From: Nostoc sp. CHAB 5844
GTDB lineage: Bacteria > Cyanobacteriota > Cyanobacteriia > Cyanobacteriales > Nostocaceae
Assembly: GCF_020829595.1 (NCBI RefSeq)
Contig: NZ_JAIVFW010000033.1
Coordinates: forward strand, 1 to 64,000
Length of the DNA: 64,000 nucleotides
Direction of reading: 5' to 3'
Position numbers and translations under genes: made by a program. Positions within the stretch are counted from its first letter, which is position 1, and the number at the start of each line of letters is the position of its first letter. Positions 35,901 to 43,413 of the stretch are shown here, piece after piece. The notes under the pieces were generated by a model. That model did not search any database. It was not told the origin of the DNA and saw only the letters and a list, made by a program, of their open reading frames with translations.

Positions 35901-36376
35901 CACTTAATAATACCACTGCCGAAAGAGGAGCGGAATGGTTTCAAGCTTTAATTCAGTATCTCCAAACAGCAGGTTTGAAAGCTGCAATCGGGCGCTGCTG
36001 GACAGAAGTAAACCAACAAATTCGCCACAAAAGTGTTGACTTGTTGCTCATTTGTTTGGGAGAAACGCCAATTCATCAGGAGGTGTTGAAAGCACTTCAA
36101 GCATTAAAGGATTCATCTTTGAATTTGCCACCTATTTTGCTGCTTGACCAACGTGCAAATCATCACACAACTAATTCTTCAGCACAAATAAAGCAGCACA
36201 AAAACAGCAACCGAGATTATGTAGATAAATCAGTTAGTGCGATCGCCACAGAGATTCTGCCTCGCTCAATCTCAATGGAAGATTTATTGCATCACATTAA
36301 TCAAGCCCTATTTCACCGTCAACAAGAGGCAGAGGCGCAGAGGCGCAGAGGCGCAGAGGGGAAACCTCATACTTGA
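32963..36376 (+). CDS. Hybrid histidine kinase with CBS pair and degenerate receivers, divergent from kaiABC
   Basis: The protein has 1137 residues. Residues about 5-145 form a CBS pair (GEISTLVAALEIFEQEQCDRLVVVNQQQEPIG). A PAS-like stretch follows near 200-250. The kinase core starts at about 395: phospho-acceptor His410 in CISHELKTPLTAV, N-box HLLSNAFKFT, G1 DTGIGIP and G2 GTGLGLVL. Residues about 685-800 resemble a receiver but carry LIVEAV in place of the usual acidic triplet and Asn737 (VFLNPLLP) in place of the phospho-acceptor Asp. Two further receiver-like modules (about 830-930 and 960-1100) are also degenerate. The C-terminal QRRRGAEG is encoded by a short tandem repeat. Its position next to kaiA invites a role in clock input or output; this is inference. 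Confidence 0.88.
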   Translation: MLMLQYPLYNFLATVPKCGEISTLVAALEIFEQEQCDRLVVVNQQQEPIGLLKSARLTQKLLAESQEDQYLNLLQQPLAFWKQSIFEPLQIIAASDRVEQFVQFLRHYSAQSSNNVNWTLVDAKGKFLGLLDSSRLLRLLGQEKAAINTAGKKYSNSLRATGKISLEHPDTSHSTAIKTHWRSRKANQIQSSLHQPLIKLVEQLPWPLMLQTSAGEIVTQNPAWWQQLGVLKDPEDVRQQVAAILCAILTKQPEYASQTARIPYGENGTSSQLKLYSGENPWAVKHEALPHNGLLSPSSVSSFNHLQESPVSPTNTFNRCFLDSQMGTCTCVVEEQNGQERIWQFAKIPLDSPEFKALDSQPTENSDYLWLVLATDVTEQQQLCKELAAKNADLIQLNRLKDEFLACISHELKTPLTAVLGLSRLLVDQQLGELNERQARYAGLIHQSGRHLMSVVNDILDLTRMETGQMELALAPVNIQAVCDRAQSEVKAIHTQNSKTLSPSKVPAISSSVPKFTLTIEPGLDQMVADELRLRQMLVHLLSNAFKFTETSGEIGLRVSRWEGWIAFTIWDTGIGIPEHQQHLIFQKFQQLENPLTRQFEGTGLGLVLTRALARLHGGDVSFLSQEGKGSQFTLLLPPSPPTTGFTDSETNNKEDRTQHNIGIQKVPISVTSQVSTTQHLPGCSQRLVLIVEAVARYIEDLAEQLKSLGYRVIIARSGTEALEKARRLQPQAVFLNPLLPLLSGWDVLTLVKSDVATRHIPVIVTATGAEKEQAFANQADGFLSLPIENLALAPLLEKLCAKPIISTSNVDTTQTLAKNQPLRILRLVNPELVLINPHPSLREHRVIEVDNLDQAELLARVWQFDVILLDLEGSLAETYLQQLIQHPRLIALPLVTCDVATSLAASQIPGLSVFPCLTPFGKNNRSRTDKIDPLLSVLQIASGICCPPSILVVDLTTLHDLPQIRRKQVRNTRTPKNSALNNTTAERGAEWFQALIQYLQTAGLKAAIGRCWTEVNQQIRHKSVDLLLICLGETPIHQEVLKALQALKDSSLNLPPILLLDQRANHHTTNSSAQIKQHKNSNRDYVDKSVSAIATEILPRSISMEDLLHHINQALFHRQQEAEAQRRRGAEGKPHT
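36324..36360. repeat. Short tandem GGCGCAGA repeat (STRR type)
   Basis: The unit AGAGGCGC is repeated about four times. It lies in the last codons of the hybrid kinase and encodes QRRRGAEG, so the protein end has been shaped by the repeat. Confidence 0.75.
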
Positions 36377-36559
36377 AAGTAGGGGCTGGCAAAATTGACG
36401 CTTTGTGCCTCGCACTACGTGCCTAGACACAATTGTTTTCTTTGTCTCCACGGATAAATCTGGGGGCTTGTAACCATGTGGCAAAGGGTTTTGTTCTTCC
36501 TGCCCCTCTGCGCCTCTGCCGCTTCGGTCAGCAAGAAAAGAGTTGAGCTTTATTGGAAT
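36377..36559. other. Intergenic segment after the hybrid kinase
   Basis: These 183 bp are noncoding. A second GC-rich repeat stretch (CTGCCCCTCTGCGCCTCTGCC, 36499-36519) is the complement of the repeat inside the kinase end. The two could pair and end transcription. Confidence 0.45.
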
Positions 36560-36705
36560 CTGACTTTTCACGTCATGTGGAAAAGCCGACGAAAAACCTA
36601 ACCCCCTAGCCCCCTTCCCGACGCGGGAAGGGGGAAGATTCAAAGTCTCTCTCCTTGTAGGAGAGAGATTTAGAGAGAGGTTTTCCAGATCCCGTGAAAA
36701 GTCAG
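36560..36705. mobile_element. MITE with perfect 13-bp inverted ends and 10-bp target duplication
   Basis: CTGACTTTTCACG at 36560-36572 is repeated in inverse at 36693-36705. TTATTGGAAT occurs directly outside both ends (36550-36559 and 36706-36715), which is a target duplication. The right copy contains the stop codon (TTA, read on the minus strand) of the glycosyltransferase gene. The interior carries the CCCCTTCCC / GGGAAGGGG hairpin also seen near 13270. It encodes nothing. Confidence 0.85.
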
Positions 36706-38619
36706 TTATTGGAATATCGAGAGGTTTAGATCCCCGACTTTTTGAAGAAGTCGGGGATCTGTTGGTTCAAGAATGATGGAAATATCTTGCTTTTGTTGTT
36801 TCATTTTTTTAAAAGAAATTCTAATCAACTGATAAGCACCTTTTGAGGCTAAATTTTCATAATTATCAGGTGGTAAATCTATTCTGACCAAGGTTCTATG
36901 TTCTGCTAAAACCAGTAATGAAGGCGGTTTTATCGGAATATTAGTTTGATTTTGGATATACTCGACAGCATCTTTTGTCAACTTGATAAAATTTACTTGT
37001 TGATGGCTGTAAAAAACTAGACTGGGCTTTTTAAAGCCAACCATCAGCAATTCTTCGTTTGGTTGTTTTACTTGAGCGACCACAACAGAAATTTCTCTCA
37101 AAGGCAGCTGTCGTTCTTGATCCATTAGAAATATAGCAGGCATTAAAACAATAATTAACAAGGCTACAAACCCCAACAAATTCGCCCCAATAATTCCTGA
37201 CCAACGCCGAGTTAGTAATAAAAATGCTACACTGACCGCACTCAAAATTAAAATATAACCCCCTAGTTCTGCTAAACCAGAATTTTGCAGGGTTTCGCGG
37301 AAGTTAGGTGCAGCTTGATCGCTACCTAACAACTGGGTTATTTGAAACATTGCCACAGACAATGCCGAGAATAAGACAACATTTACCCAGCCACTAGCCC
37401 AAAAGAATTTGTATGGAGAGCGAGAATTCGACACAGATGGTGTGGGAAAATAATTGCTCCACAATAAAGCTATCAAAATAGCAGCGGCTGGTATGAGCGG
37501 TAAGACATAGCTAGGCAGTTTGGTGACAGCAATCGTGAAAAAACCAAAAACTCCCAAAAACCAAATGCAAGCAAATAAACCTAATTGCTGAGAGCGTTCT
37601 TGCACTAGCCATTGTTGCCGCTGCCAAAACTTGAGTCGAGCGAAGGCAGCGGGTAAATACACAGAGTATGGCGCAAAACCTAAAAGCACTACCAAAAAGT
37701 AAAAATACCAAGGGGCTGAGTGACCATTCACTACTTCTGTAAAACGGTCTATGTTGTGATAACCAAAAAAGGAATTAATATAATTCCAGCCATTCCGCCA
37801 AATTACTAATACATACCAAGGCGCTGATAAAGCAACAATAATCAGTATTCCGAGCAGTGGACGCATTTCTCGCAGGACTTCGCGTAACTTGCCCAAATAC
37901 AGCAAAAAAGCCAGAATAACTATCCCTGGTAAGACTATGCCCACAGGGCCTTTAGTTAAAACTGCCCCAGCAATTAGTACATAACAAGCTAAATACCATT
38001 TATTGGGGAGTAGGGAATGGAAAATTTCTCCCTCACTTCCCTCTTTACTTGCATAGCCCAGAAAAAAACATAACAAAGAAGATGCTATGCACCCAGTTAG
38101 TAGCATATCTGAGACACCTGTTCTTCCCCAGACAATCATCTCTGGATTGAGTGCCATGACGGCAGCTGCGATCGCAGCTGTCAAGTAGCGGCGAGTTGGG
38201 CGTTCAACTTGCTCTACTGCGTCTTGCTTTGCTAGATGCCACTGTACAGTATAAAAAGCCAAACTAATCACTGTGATGGCGGCGATCGCCGAAGGTAGAC
38301 GCACAGCCCACTCATTCACGCCAATCATCCCATAAGCGATCGCCTGACACCAGTAAATTAAGGCAGGTTTGTCGAACCGAGTTACACCATTGAAAAATGG
38401 TGTAATCCAGTCACCAGTGATAAACATTTGCCGGGATGCTTCAGCAAACAGCGGCTCTGTTTCATCAACCAAGCCAATACTGCCTAAATTCCACCCATAG
38501 CCGATCCAACCAATCAGCATCAACCACAAAATCGATAAAGTCACTACTAAAGATGGACGCTGCGCTATCTTGTTGAACCATCGGTCAACAGTGTGGAAAT
38601 TACTCAATTTCATCCTCAT
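36706..38619 (-). CDS. Glycosyltransferase family 39 (ArnT/PMT-like), membrane protein
   Basis: The protein has 637 residues and about 12 membrane helices. The first luminal loop has the GT39/ArnT signature VDETEPLFAEASRQMFITGDWITPFFNGVTRFDKPALIYW: the acidic residues near the first loop and the D-K-P motif are diagnostic of polyprenyl-phosphate-dependent transferases (PMT_2). It should move a sugar from a lipid-phosphate donor to a lipid or protein outside the membrane; the acceptor is unknown. The soluble C-terminal part runs from PLREISVVVAQVKQPNEELLMVGF to the end. The last codons contain an inverted repeat (36729-36759), so the C-terminus TDPRLLQKVGDLNLSIFQ is partly repeat-encoded. Confidence 0.9.
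   Translation of the reverse strand: MRMKLSNFHTVDRWFNKIAQRPSLVVTLSILWLMLIGWIGYGWNLGSIGLVDETEPLFAEASRQMFITGDWITPFFNGVTRFDKPALIYWCQAIAYGMIGVNEWAVRLPSAIAAITVISLAFYTVQWHLAKQDAVEQVERPTRRYLTAAIAAAVMALNPEMIVWGRTGVSDMLLTGCIASSLLCFFLGYASKEGSEGEIFHSLLPNKWYLACYVLIAGAVLTKGPVGIVLPGIVILAFLLYLGKLREVLREMRPLLGILIIVALSAPWYVLVIWRNGWNYINSFFGYHNIDRFTEVVNGHSAPWYFYFLVVLLGFAPYSVYLPAAFARLKFWQRQQWLVQERSQQLGLFACIWFLGVFGFFTIAVTKLPSYVLPLIPAAAILIALLWSNYFPTPSVSNSRSPYKFFWASGWVNVVLFSALSVAMFQITQLLGSDQAAPNFRETLQNSGLAELGGYILILSAVSVAFLLLTRRWSGIIGANLLGFVALLIIVLMPAIFLMDQERQLPLREISVVVAQVKQPNEELLMVGFKKPSLVFYSHQQVNFIKLTKDAVEYIQNQTNIPIKPPSLLVLAEHRTLVRIDLPPDNYENLASKGAYQLIRISFKKMKQQKQDISIILEPTDPRLLQKVGDLNLSIFQ
36729..36759. repeat. Inverted repeat GATCCCCGACTT...AAGTCGGGGATC inside a gene end
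   Basis: Two 12-base arms separated by 7 bases lie within the last 15 codons of the GT39 gene. This is a repeat of a kind dispersed in many cyanobacteria. Here it supplies part of the C-terminal reading frame. Confidence 0.8.
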
Positions 38620-38762
38620 TTAGTTTTTAGTCAATAGTTATGAGTCAAAAGTCAATAGTTATTAGTCGTTAACGAGTGAGATTTTGTTCTTTGTGATTTT
38701 TGCTTTGTACTAGTCATCAAATAAACACTATCATCTATGGACTATGGACTTTTGACCTTTGA

Positions 38763-39389
38763 CTATGGACTAAGTACCAACAGCCATTCTTGAGTTTGAG
38801 GATTCCACGTAGGTAAAGAAGTTTCACCAACAACATACGGCCCCCAGTAGCGTCGAGAACCATCCTGGGCAAAGGCAACTAAAATATCTCCTTTTTCTAG
38901 CTTTAAATTGCCATTCGGCAAAGAAAGTAGCAAGCCCTTGCTACTACCTTCTTGTGGCGCAAAATCCCAATGGGCTGGAATATCGTAGTTAATGCTACTA
39001 GCCGAGCTTTTCCCTTTTAATTGCCGCGCCAGTAATGCCAGACGCACAGGCTGATCAGTTTGATTACTCATACGCAAAGTGCCTTGCGTTTTGGCACTAC
39101 TAGCCACATTTGGACGATTTACCAAAATAGACTGAACTTTGCTTGTGCTTGGTTCTACTTGTGCTGGTATTGTTGTAGTACTAGAAACATTTGTAGAAGT
39201 AGCTGTAGCATCTAAAACAGGCAATTCTGAATTACTTTTTGGCTGAGGCATATTATTGGATGTTGCCTCAGATGTGTCAGGATTAGTAGTCTCAAATGAC
39301 ACACTTAAATCTAAACATCCCACTAGCAATCCAAGCAGCCCCAAGCTACAAGCTGCAAAAGCAGCCTTACGACACACCTGAGATTTCAT
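38763..39389 (-). CDS. Lipoprotein of unknown function
   Basis: The 208-residue protein has a signal peptide ending in a lipobox (LGLLGLLVGC, lipidated Cys25), followed by a Ser/Thr/Pro-rich linker (residues 30-95) and a soluble C-terminal domain beginning TLRMSNQTDQPVRLALLARQL and ending YWGPYVVGETSLPTWNPQTQEWLLVL. The domain is strand-rich and cyanobacterial in type; I do not recognise a family. The gene starts its transcript upstream of the glycosyltransferase on the same strand (143-bp gap containing AGTCAATAGTTATGAGT repeats), so both could act at the envelope. Confidence 0.75.
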   Translation of the reverse strand: MKSQVCRKAAFAACSLGLLGLLVGCLDLSVSFETTNPDTSEATSNNMPQPKSNSELPVLDATATSTNVSSTTTIPAQVEPSTSKVQSILVNRPNVASSAKTQGTLRMSNQTDQPVRLALLARQLKGKSSASSINYDIPAHWDFAPQEGSSKGLLLSLPNGNLKLEKGDILVAFAQDGSRRYWGPYVVGETSLPTWNPQTQEWLLVLSP

Positions 39390-39522
39390 TTTGATATTGG
39401 TTAGAAATAATTATTTTGTTTAGTCTTGGCCAAATATTAGCCTATTCTCAACCTTTAGAATTAGAGAAATTTGCTGATTCGCCTACTATAGGCTCTCGTA
39501 AAATTAAGTTATGAAATGTATC

Positions 39523-39816
39523 TTACTTATCATTTTTATTGATTAACCATTTATATAAAAAGTTACCTGATTTTTTCTCAACAAGCTTTCTATGCCTGAT
39601 TATTTCGTTTATTTTTCCAGTATTATTTACTATTTTAAGCAAAAAATGATACTTAAAAATAATAAATAAACCGTATATTTTCTTGTGAAAGTTTTTGAGT
39701 TTGACGTAATATGAACAACAAGATTCTGTTGTTAAATCCTTAGAAATATTATTTATATAATATTTACATTTTTTAACAATTTTTAAGGCCCTTCCATCTA
39801 GTCCGATTATTGTCAC
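39523..39816 (-). CDS. Doubtful small basic protein (97 residues)
   Basis: An open frame starts MTIIGLDGRALKIVKKCKYY and is very rich in Lys, Asn, Ile and Tyr, reflecting the AT-rich DNA. It has no known motif (FHKKIYGLFIIFKYHFLLKI could be a membrane helix). It may be a chance frame or an orphan gene. Confidence 0.25.
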   Translation of the reverse strand: MTIIGLDGRALKIVKKCKYYINNISKDLTTESCCSYYVKLKNFHKKIYGLFIIFKYHFLLKIVNNTGKINEIIRHRKLVEKKSGNFLYKWLINKNDK

Positions 39817-39885
39817 TAATGAAACAAAATATACCTACAATCTGACTGTATTTAAACTAGTGGACTGACACAGCTAATTCGTGTC

Positions 39886-40004
39886 ATATCATGTCCGGCT
39901 CATTAGTTATAATTCTCGAATCTATGCAGAAAACCTAAAAACTGCTCCTCTGCTCCTCTGCTCCCCTGCGGCCTTTATGATAAGTCTTTAACCGGACATG
40001 ATAT
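39886..40004. mobile_element. MITE with perfect 13-bp inverted ends ATATCATGTCCGG
   Basis: ATATCATGTCCGG at 39886-39898 is the inverse of CCGGACATGATAT at 39992-40004. The interior has GCTCCTCTGCTCCTCTGCTCC tandem units. It belongs to the same group as the element at 23642-23789, whose ends are weaker versions (ATCAAGTTCGG, CCAGACATGAT). No gene is interrupted here. Confidence 0.85.
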
Positions 40005-40134
40005 CAGTCTACTACTGTCTACTGGTTACAATTGAAGTCTTACTTTATAAATCATCTTTTACTAAAATTCATAATACTATTCAAATAGTGTCTCTTGATA
40101 AAAGTAATCTGAGATAATTCAGAGGCTTTAGTTG

Positions 40135-40467
40135 ATGCAAAACACTCGAATTAATAATTTATTAGATGCTATTGCTAGTAGTTTAGGACAATTATTTCTC
40201 AATCCTTGGCGGCGACTGTCGCTATTAATCATTAGTTTTTTGTTTGGCTTTTTTTTAGGAACAGCTGTTTCTACAGTAGCGGGACAAAAAGCAGAATTAG
40301 ACATCGTTGTGGCAGCATTTTTAGTGCTGTTATCTGAGTTGACAAGCAGGATATTTTATAGTCGTAACTTTTTTGCTAAAAGACCTCTGTGGCTGGAATC
40401 GCTAAATATTCTGAAAGTGGGTTTTACTTACAGTTTATTTGTGGAAGCCTTCAAGTTAGGCTCTTAG
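40135..40467 (+). CDS. Ycf20-like (DUF565) membrane protein
   Basis: The start ATG at 40135 gives 110 residues. The family signature is NPWRRLSLLIISFLFGFFLGTAVSTVAGQKAELDIVVAA, followed by a membrane segment and SRIFYSRNFFAKRPLWLESLNILKVGFTYSLFVEAFKLGS. Ycf20 proteins are conserved in cyanobacteria and plastids; in algae and plants they have been linked to photoprotection. The gene is 37 bp upstream of glyK on the same strand, so the two are likely co-transcribed. Confidence 0.88.
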   Translation: MQNTRINNLLDAIASSLGQLFLNPWRRLSLLIISFLFGFFLGTAVSTVAGQKAELDIVVAAFLVLLSELTSRIFYSRNFFAKRPLWLESLNILKVGFTYSLFVEAFKLGS

Positions 40468-40504
40468 AAGAATTCGTAATTAGTGCTGTTGAGGGAGATT
40501 ATAG

Positions 40505-41542
40505 ATGCATTCTTGGCTCAGAGAAATTATAGCAGAGGATGTCCGAGAATTAACTTGGCAGCAAGCAAAAGTTGCAGCATTAGCTGATCCTTCAAGAGCA
40601 AAGGCTTTTGGCATTACACCAACAAATGTCGATGAAATTATCCAAGCGCGATCGCAGTTACTCAAATCTGTTCTGCCAGTTTTTCGCCAATTTTACCAAA
40701 CAACCCTACGAGCCAACTTTGAGCAAATGTTAGCTCTGTTGTGGGACTTATGGCTACCTCTAGCAATGAAGTTAGCAGCACACCATCAGAGCCTGAACCG
40801 TCCCCTGATTCAAGGAATCTTAGGAGTACAAGGCACAGGAAAAACTACAATGTGCCAAGTTTTATCTTTGATTCTTCAAGAGTTGGGATATCGCACCCTT
40901 AGTTGGTCATTAGATGATTTATATAAAACTTACAGCGATCGCTTGGCTTTATTACAGCAAAACCCGCGCTTGATTTGGCGGGGGCCACCAGGAACCCACG
41001 ATATAGATTTAGGTTTAAATGTCCTAGATCAAATTCGTCAAGAAGAGACTTCTGTAACTATTCCCCGGTTTGATAAATCGGCTTATGCAGGTGCTGGCGA
41101 TCGCACCACTCCAGAAATTGTTACAGATATAGATATCGTATTATTTGAAGGCTGGTTCGTGGGTGTGCGACCAATCGACCCAAAGACTTTTGATGTCGCA
41201 CCGCCGCCAATTATCACAGAAGCAGACAAAGCATTTGCGCGTGAGATGAATCGTCAACTGAGCAATTATTTGCCGTTGTGGGAGCGATTAGACAGCTTAA
41301 TTTTGCTCTATCCTACTGATTATCGCAGTTCCCTAGAGTGGCGCAAGCAAGCAGAACAACAGATGGTTGCTGCTGGTAAATCAGGAATGAGTAATACACA
41401 AATTGAAGAATTTGTCAATTATTTTTGGCGATCGCTCCACCCAGAATTATTCCTCAAGCCAATGCGGCGATCGCCATCTATTGCTGATTTGGTAATTGAA
41501 ATTTGTCCAGACCGGACTTTTGGCGCAATCTACAGTCTGTAG
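40505..41542 (+). CDS. glyK: D-glycerate 3-kinase
   Basis: The 345-residue protein is a P-loop kinase of the GLYK family, the last enzyme of photorespiration (D-glycerate plus ATP to 3-phosphoglycerate). Walker A is GVQGTGKTTMCQVL (from about residue 107), followed by the family's SWSLDDLYKTYSDRLALLQQNPRLIWRGPPGTHDIDL, RFDKSAYAGAGDR, and VLFEGWFVGVRP. The C-terminal MRRSPSIADLVIEI is also conserved. It is preceded by a Ycf20-like gene and converges with a Uma2 gene, leaving 12 bp. Confidence 0.95.
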   Translation: MHSWLREIIAEDVRELTWQQAKVAALADPSRAKAFGITPTNVDEIIQARSQLLKSVLPVFRQFYQTTLRANFEQMLALLWDLWLPLAMKLAAHHQSLNRPLIQGILGVQGTGKTTMCQVLSLILQELGYRTLSWSLDDLYKTYSDRLALLQQNPRLIWRGPPGTHDIDLGLNVLDQIRQEETSVTIPRFDKSAYAGAGDRTTPEIVTDIDIVLFEGWFVGVRPIDPKTFDVAPPPIITEADKAFAREMNRQLSNYLPLWERLDSLILLYPTDYRSSLEWRKQAEQQMVAAGKSGMSNTQIEEFVNYFWRSLHPELFLKPMRRSPSIADLVIEICPDRTFGAIYSL

Positions 41543-41554
41543 AGACTTTGCATT

Positions 41555-42292
41555 CTACACAGAATCAGGGTCTACACCCAAAGCTCGTAATCTTTCCCGT
41601 AAACGAGCATTTTCTTGTTCAGCTTGTTCAGCGCGTTGGCGTTCTTGTTCGGCGCGTTCATCGCCAGTCAACAAGAGATTTCCTTGCTCATCCCACCAAC
41701 GTAGCCAGGGTAAGGTGGCATTCAGATAATAGCCTTGCCAGATGCCTAACTCCACTCCTAAAAGCGGGATGGCATAATGTCCTCGTTCATTGGGAAGCAT
41801 CATTTCATAGCACCCCGCAACTAGTTGATAAAGTTCAACACTTGCCTTTGTAACTTCATAAATACCATAGTAAGCGGGGCGAATTACCTGCTCATAAATC
41901 CAAAATTTGCCTGTTAAAGGTGTGTTGTCACGTTCTGCTTGCCCATCACCAGAGACGAATTCTAGAACAATTAGAGGTGCAATCAATTCTTGCCATAAAA
42001 CGTAGGAGCGGCGCAATTGACCGTTGAGTGTAGGTGGGACATTGGGAACATAAAACCAATCGGGAGCCTCTGCACCTCGCTCTAGTGGTTCTGTCAACCG
42101 CCAGTAGATACCACAGTCTTGCCCGATGCAGTATTGCCCATCAGGATGAATTTGTTGTAAACGTGGTTGAATTGAGTCCGTCAACAAAATACTTTGAGGA
42201 TGCTCCTGAAAATTCTTCACGAAAGTTCCATCTGATTCTGGTAGCTGAGTGTGGTCTGGTATGACAAGGCGGACAACTTCACTAGTCATCAT
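41555..42292 (-). CDS. Uma2-family putative endonuclease with coiled-coil tail
   Basis: The start at 42292 (MMTSEVVRLVIPDHTQLP) has GGGAGAAAAA just upstream; longer frames begin in a poorly conserved segment. The 245-residue protein has the Uma2 core: APDWFYVPNVPP (acidic residue), APLIVLEFVSGDG (Glu), PLTGKFWIYEQ (Lys) and YYGIYEV. It then ends in a Gln/Glu/Arg-rich coiled coil (ERAEQERQRAEQAEQENARLR) and LRALGVDPDSV. Such tails are common in cyanobacterial Uma2 proteins. It is the second Uma2 in the window and is not similar in length to the first. Confidence 0.87.
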   Translation of the reverse strand: MMTSEVVRLVIPDHTQLPESDGTFVKNFQEHPQSILLTDSIQPRLQQIHPDGQYCIGQDCGIYWRLTEPLERGAEAPDWFYVPNVPPTLNGQLRRSYVLWQELIAPLIVLEFVSGDGQAERDNTPLTGKFWIYEQVIRPAYYGIYEVTKASVELYQLVAGCYEMMLPNERGHYAIPLLGVELGIWQGYYLNATLPWLRWWDEQGNLLLTGDERAEQERQRAEQAEQENARLRERLRALGVDPDSV

Positions 42293-42429
42293 TTTTTCTC
42301 CCTGATGCCTGATATAGCTGTAGTCAGACAGATTAAAACATTTTGAAAGCGTGAATGTTAGCAACAGTAATGTTTTTACCTCCTGCCCCCTGCCTCTTGC
42401 CTTCTGCTTTCTGCTATAGTACAAAAATA

Positions 42430-43413
42430 TCATGCACCCCAACGGGGAATAGAAAAATTAGCAGATGATTGTTTAGTGGACTGCTGAAAGCGATCGCGCC
42501 CTTCAATTTTTGCCTGATATAATGCTCGGTCAGCGGCAGAAATCATATCTTGAAAGTCAGAGCCAGGTTGAGGAATATCTGTTGCTACCCCTGCACTAAT
42601 TGTCACATAACCACTTACTTGGGAATTGCTATGGGGAATTGCCAATCTCCTCACCACCGAGCAAATTTTTTCTGCTAACAGCAATGCCCCTTGAATTTCT
42701 GTTTTTGGTAAAATCACAGCAAATTCTTCGCCGCCATAACGAGCCACTAAATCGGCTGGACGTTTCACACTATCTTTGATGGCTTGTGCCACCTTTTGCA
42801 GACAGCGATCGCCTGCCCGATGGCCATAAGTATCGTTGTAAGATTTGAAGTAATCAACATCACACAGAATCAAAGACAAAGGTAATTGCTCTCTTGCCAT
42901 CCGTTGCCACTCTTGGGCAAAATACTCTTCAAAGCGTCTGCGGCTGGCGACTTGAGTTAAACCGTCGATAGTTACCAATCTTTGCAATTCTTGATTAGCA
43001 GCTTCTAGTTGTTGTTGTAGCTGAGATTGCTGAATCAAGCGTCTTACCCGCTGGCGCAACACAGGCCAGTGAATCGGTTTCGTGACATAATCCATAGCAC
43101 CTGCATCAAATGCATGGTCAACTGATTGTTCATCTTCCAGTCCAGTAATCATCAACACTGGCGTGTACTTACCATAATCTAAAGATTGCAATTGCATACA
43201 ACAATCAAATCCATCCATCCCAGGCATAATGGCATCCATTAAGACTATCTGAGGGCGCAGTTGCTGAAACACAATTAACGCTTCTATGCCATCTCGTGCT
43301 TCTGCTATCTGATATCCTTCTCGCTCTAGAGCAAGACGTAGCTGGGTGCGGATAAATGGTTCGTCATCAACAATCAGAACTAGAGATTGGTTTTTTTGAA
43401 AGTTAGTTTTCAT
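42430..43413 (-). CDS. Response regulator with diguanylate cyclase (REC-GGDEF)
   Basis: The 327-residue protein has a receiver at about 10-125 (LIVDDEPFIRTQLR, phospho-acceptor Asp in VLMDAIMPGMDG, Lys in VTKPIHW) and a GGDEF domain with an intact active site (RYGGEEFAVILPK). Five residues before it, RPAD is a match to the RxxD inhibitory site for cyclic-di-GMP. A linker helix (QQSQLQQQLEAANQELQRL) joins the two. It should make c-di-GMP when phosphorylated. It overlaps the hybrid kinase gene by 11 bp, so that kinase is the likely phosphodonor, possibly through its Hpt domain. Confidence 0.94.
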   Translation of the reverse strand: MKTNFQKNQSLVLIVDDEPFIRTQLRLALEREGYQIAEARDGIEALIVFQQLRPQIVLMDAIMPGMDGFDCCMQLQSLDYGKYTPVLMITGLEDEQSVDHAFDAGAMDYVTKPIHWPVLRQRVRRLIQQSQLQQQLEAANQELQRLVTIDGLTQVASRRRFEEYFAQEWQRMAREQLPLSLILCDVDYFKSYNDTYGHRAGDRCLQKVAQAIKDSVKRPADLVARYGGEEFAVILPKTEIQGALLLAEKICSVVRRLAIPHSNSQVSGYVTISAGVATDIPQPGSDFQDMISAADRALYQAKIEGRDRFQQSTKQSSANFSIPRWGA

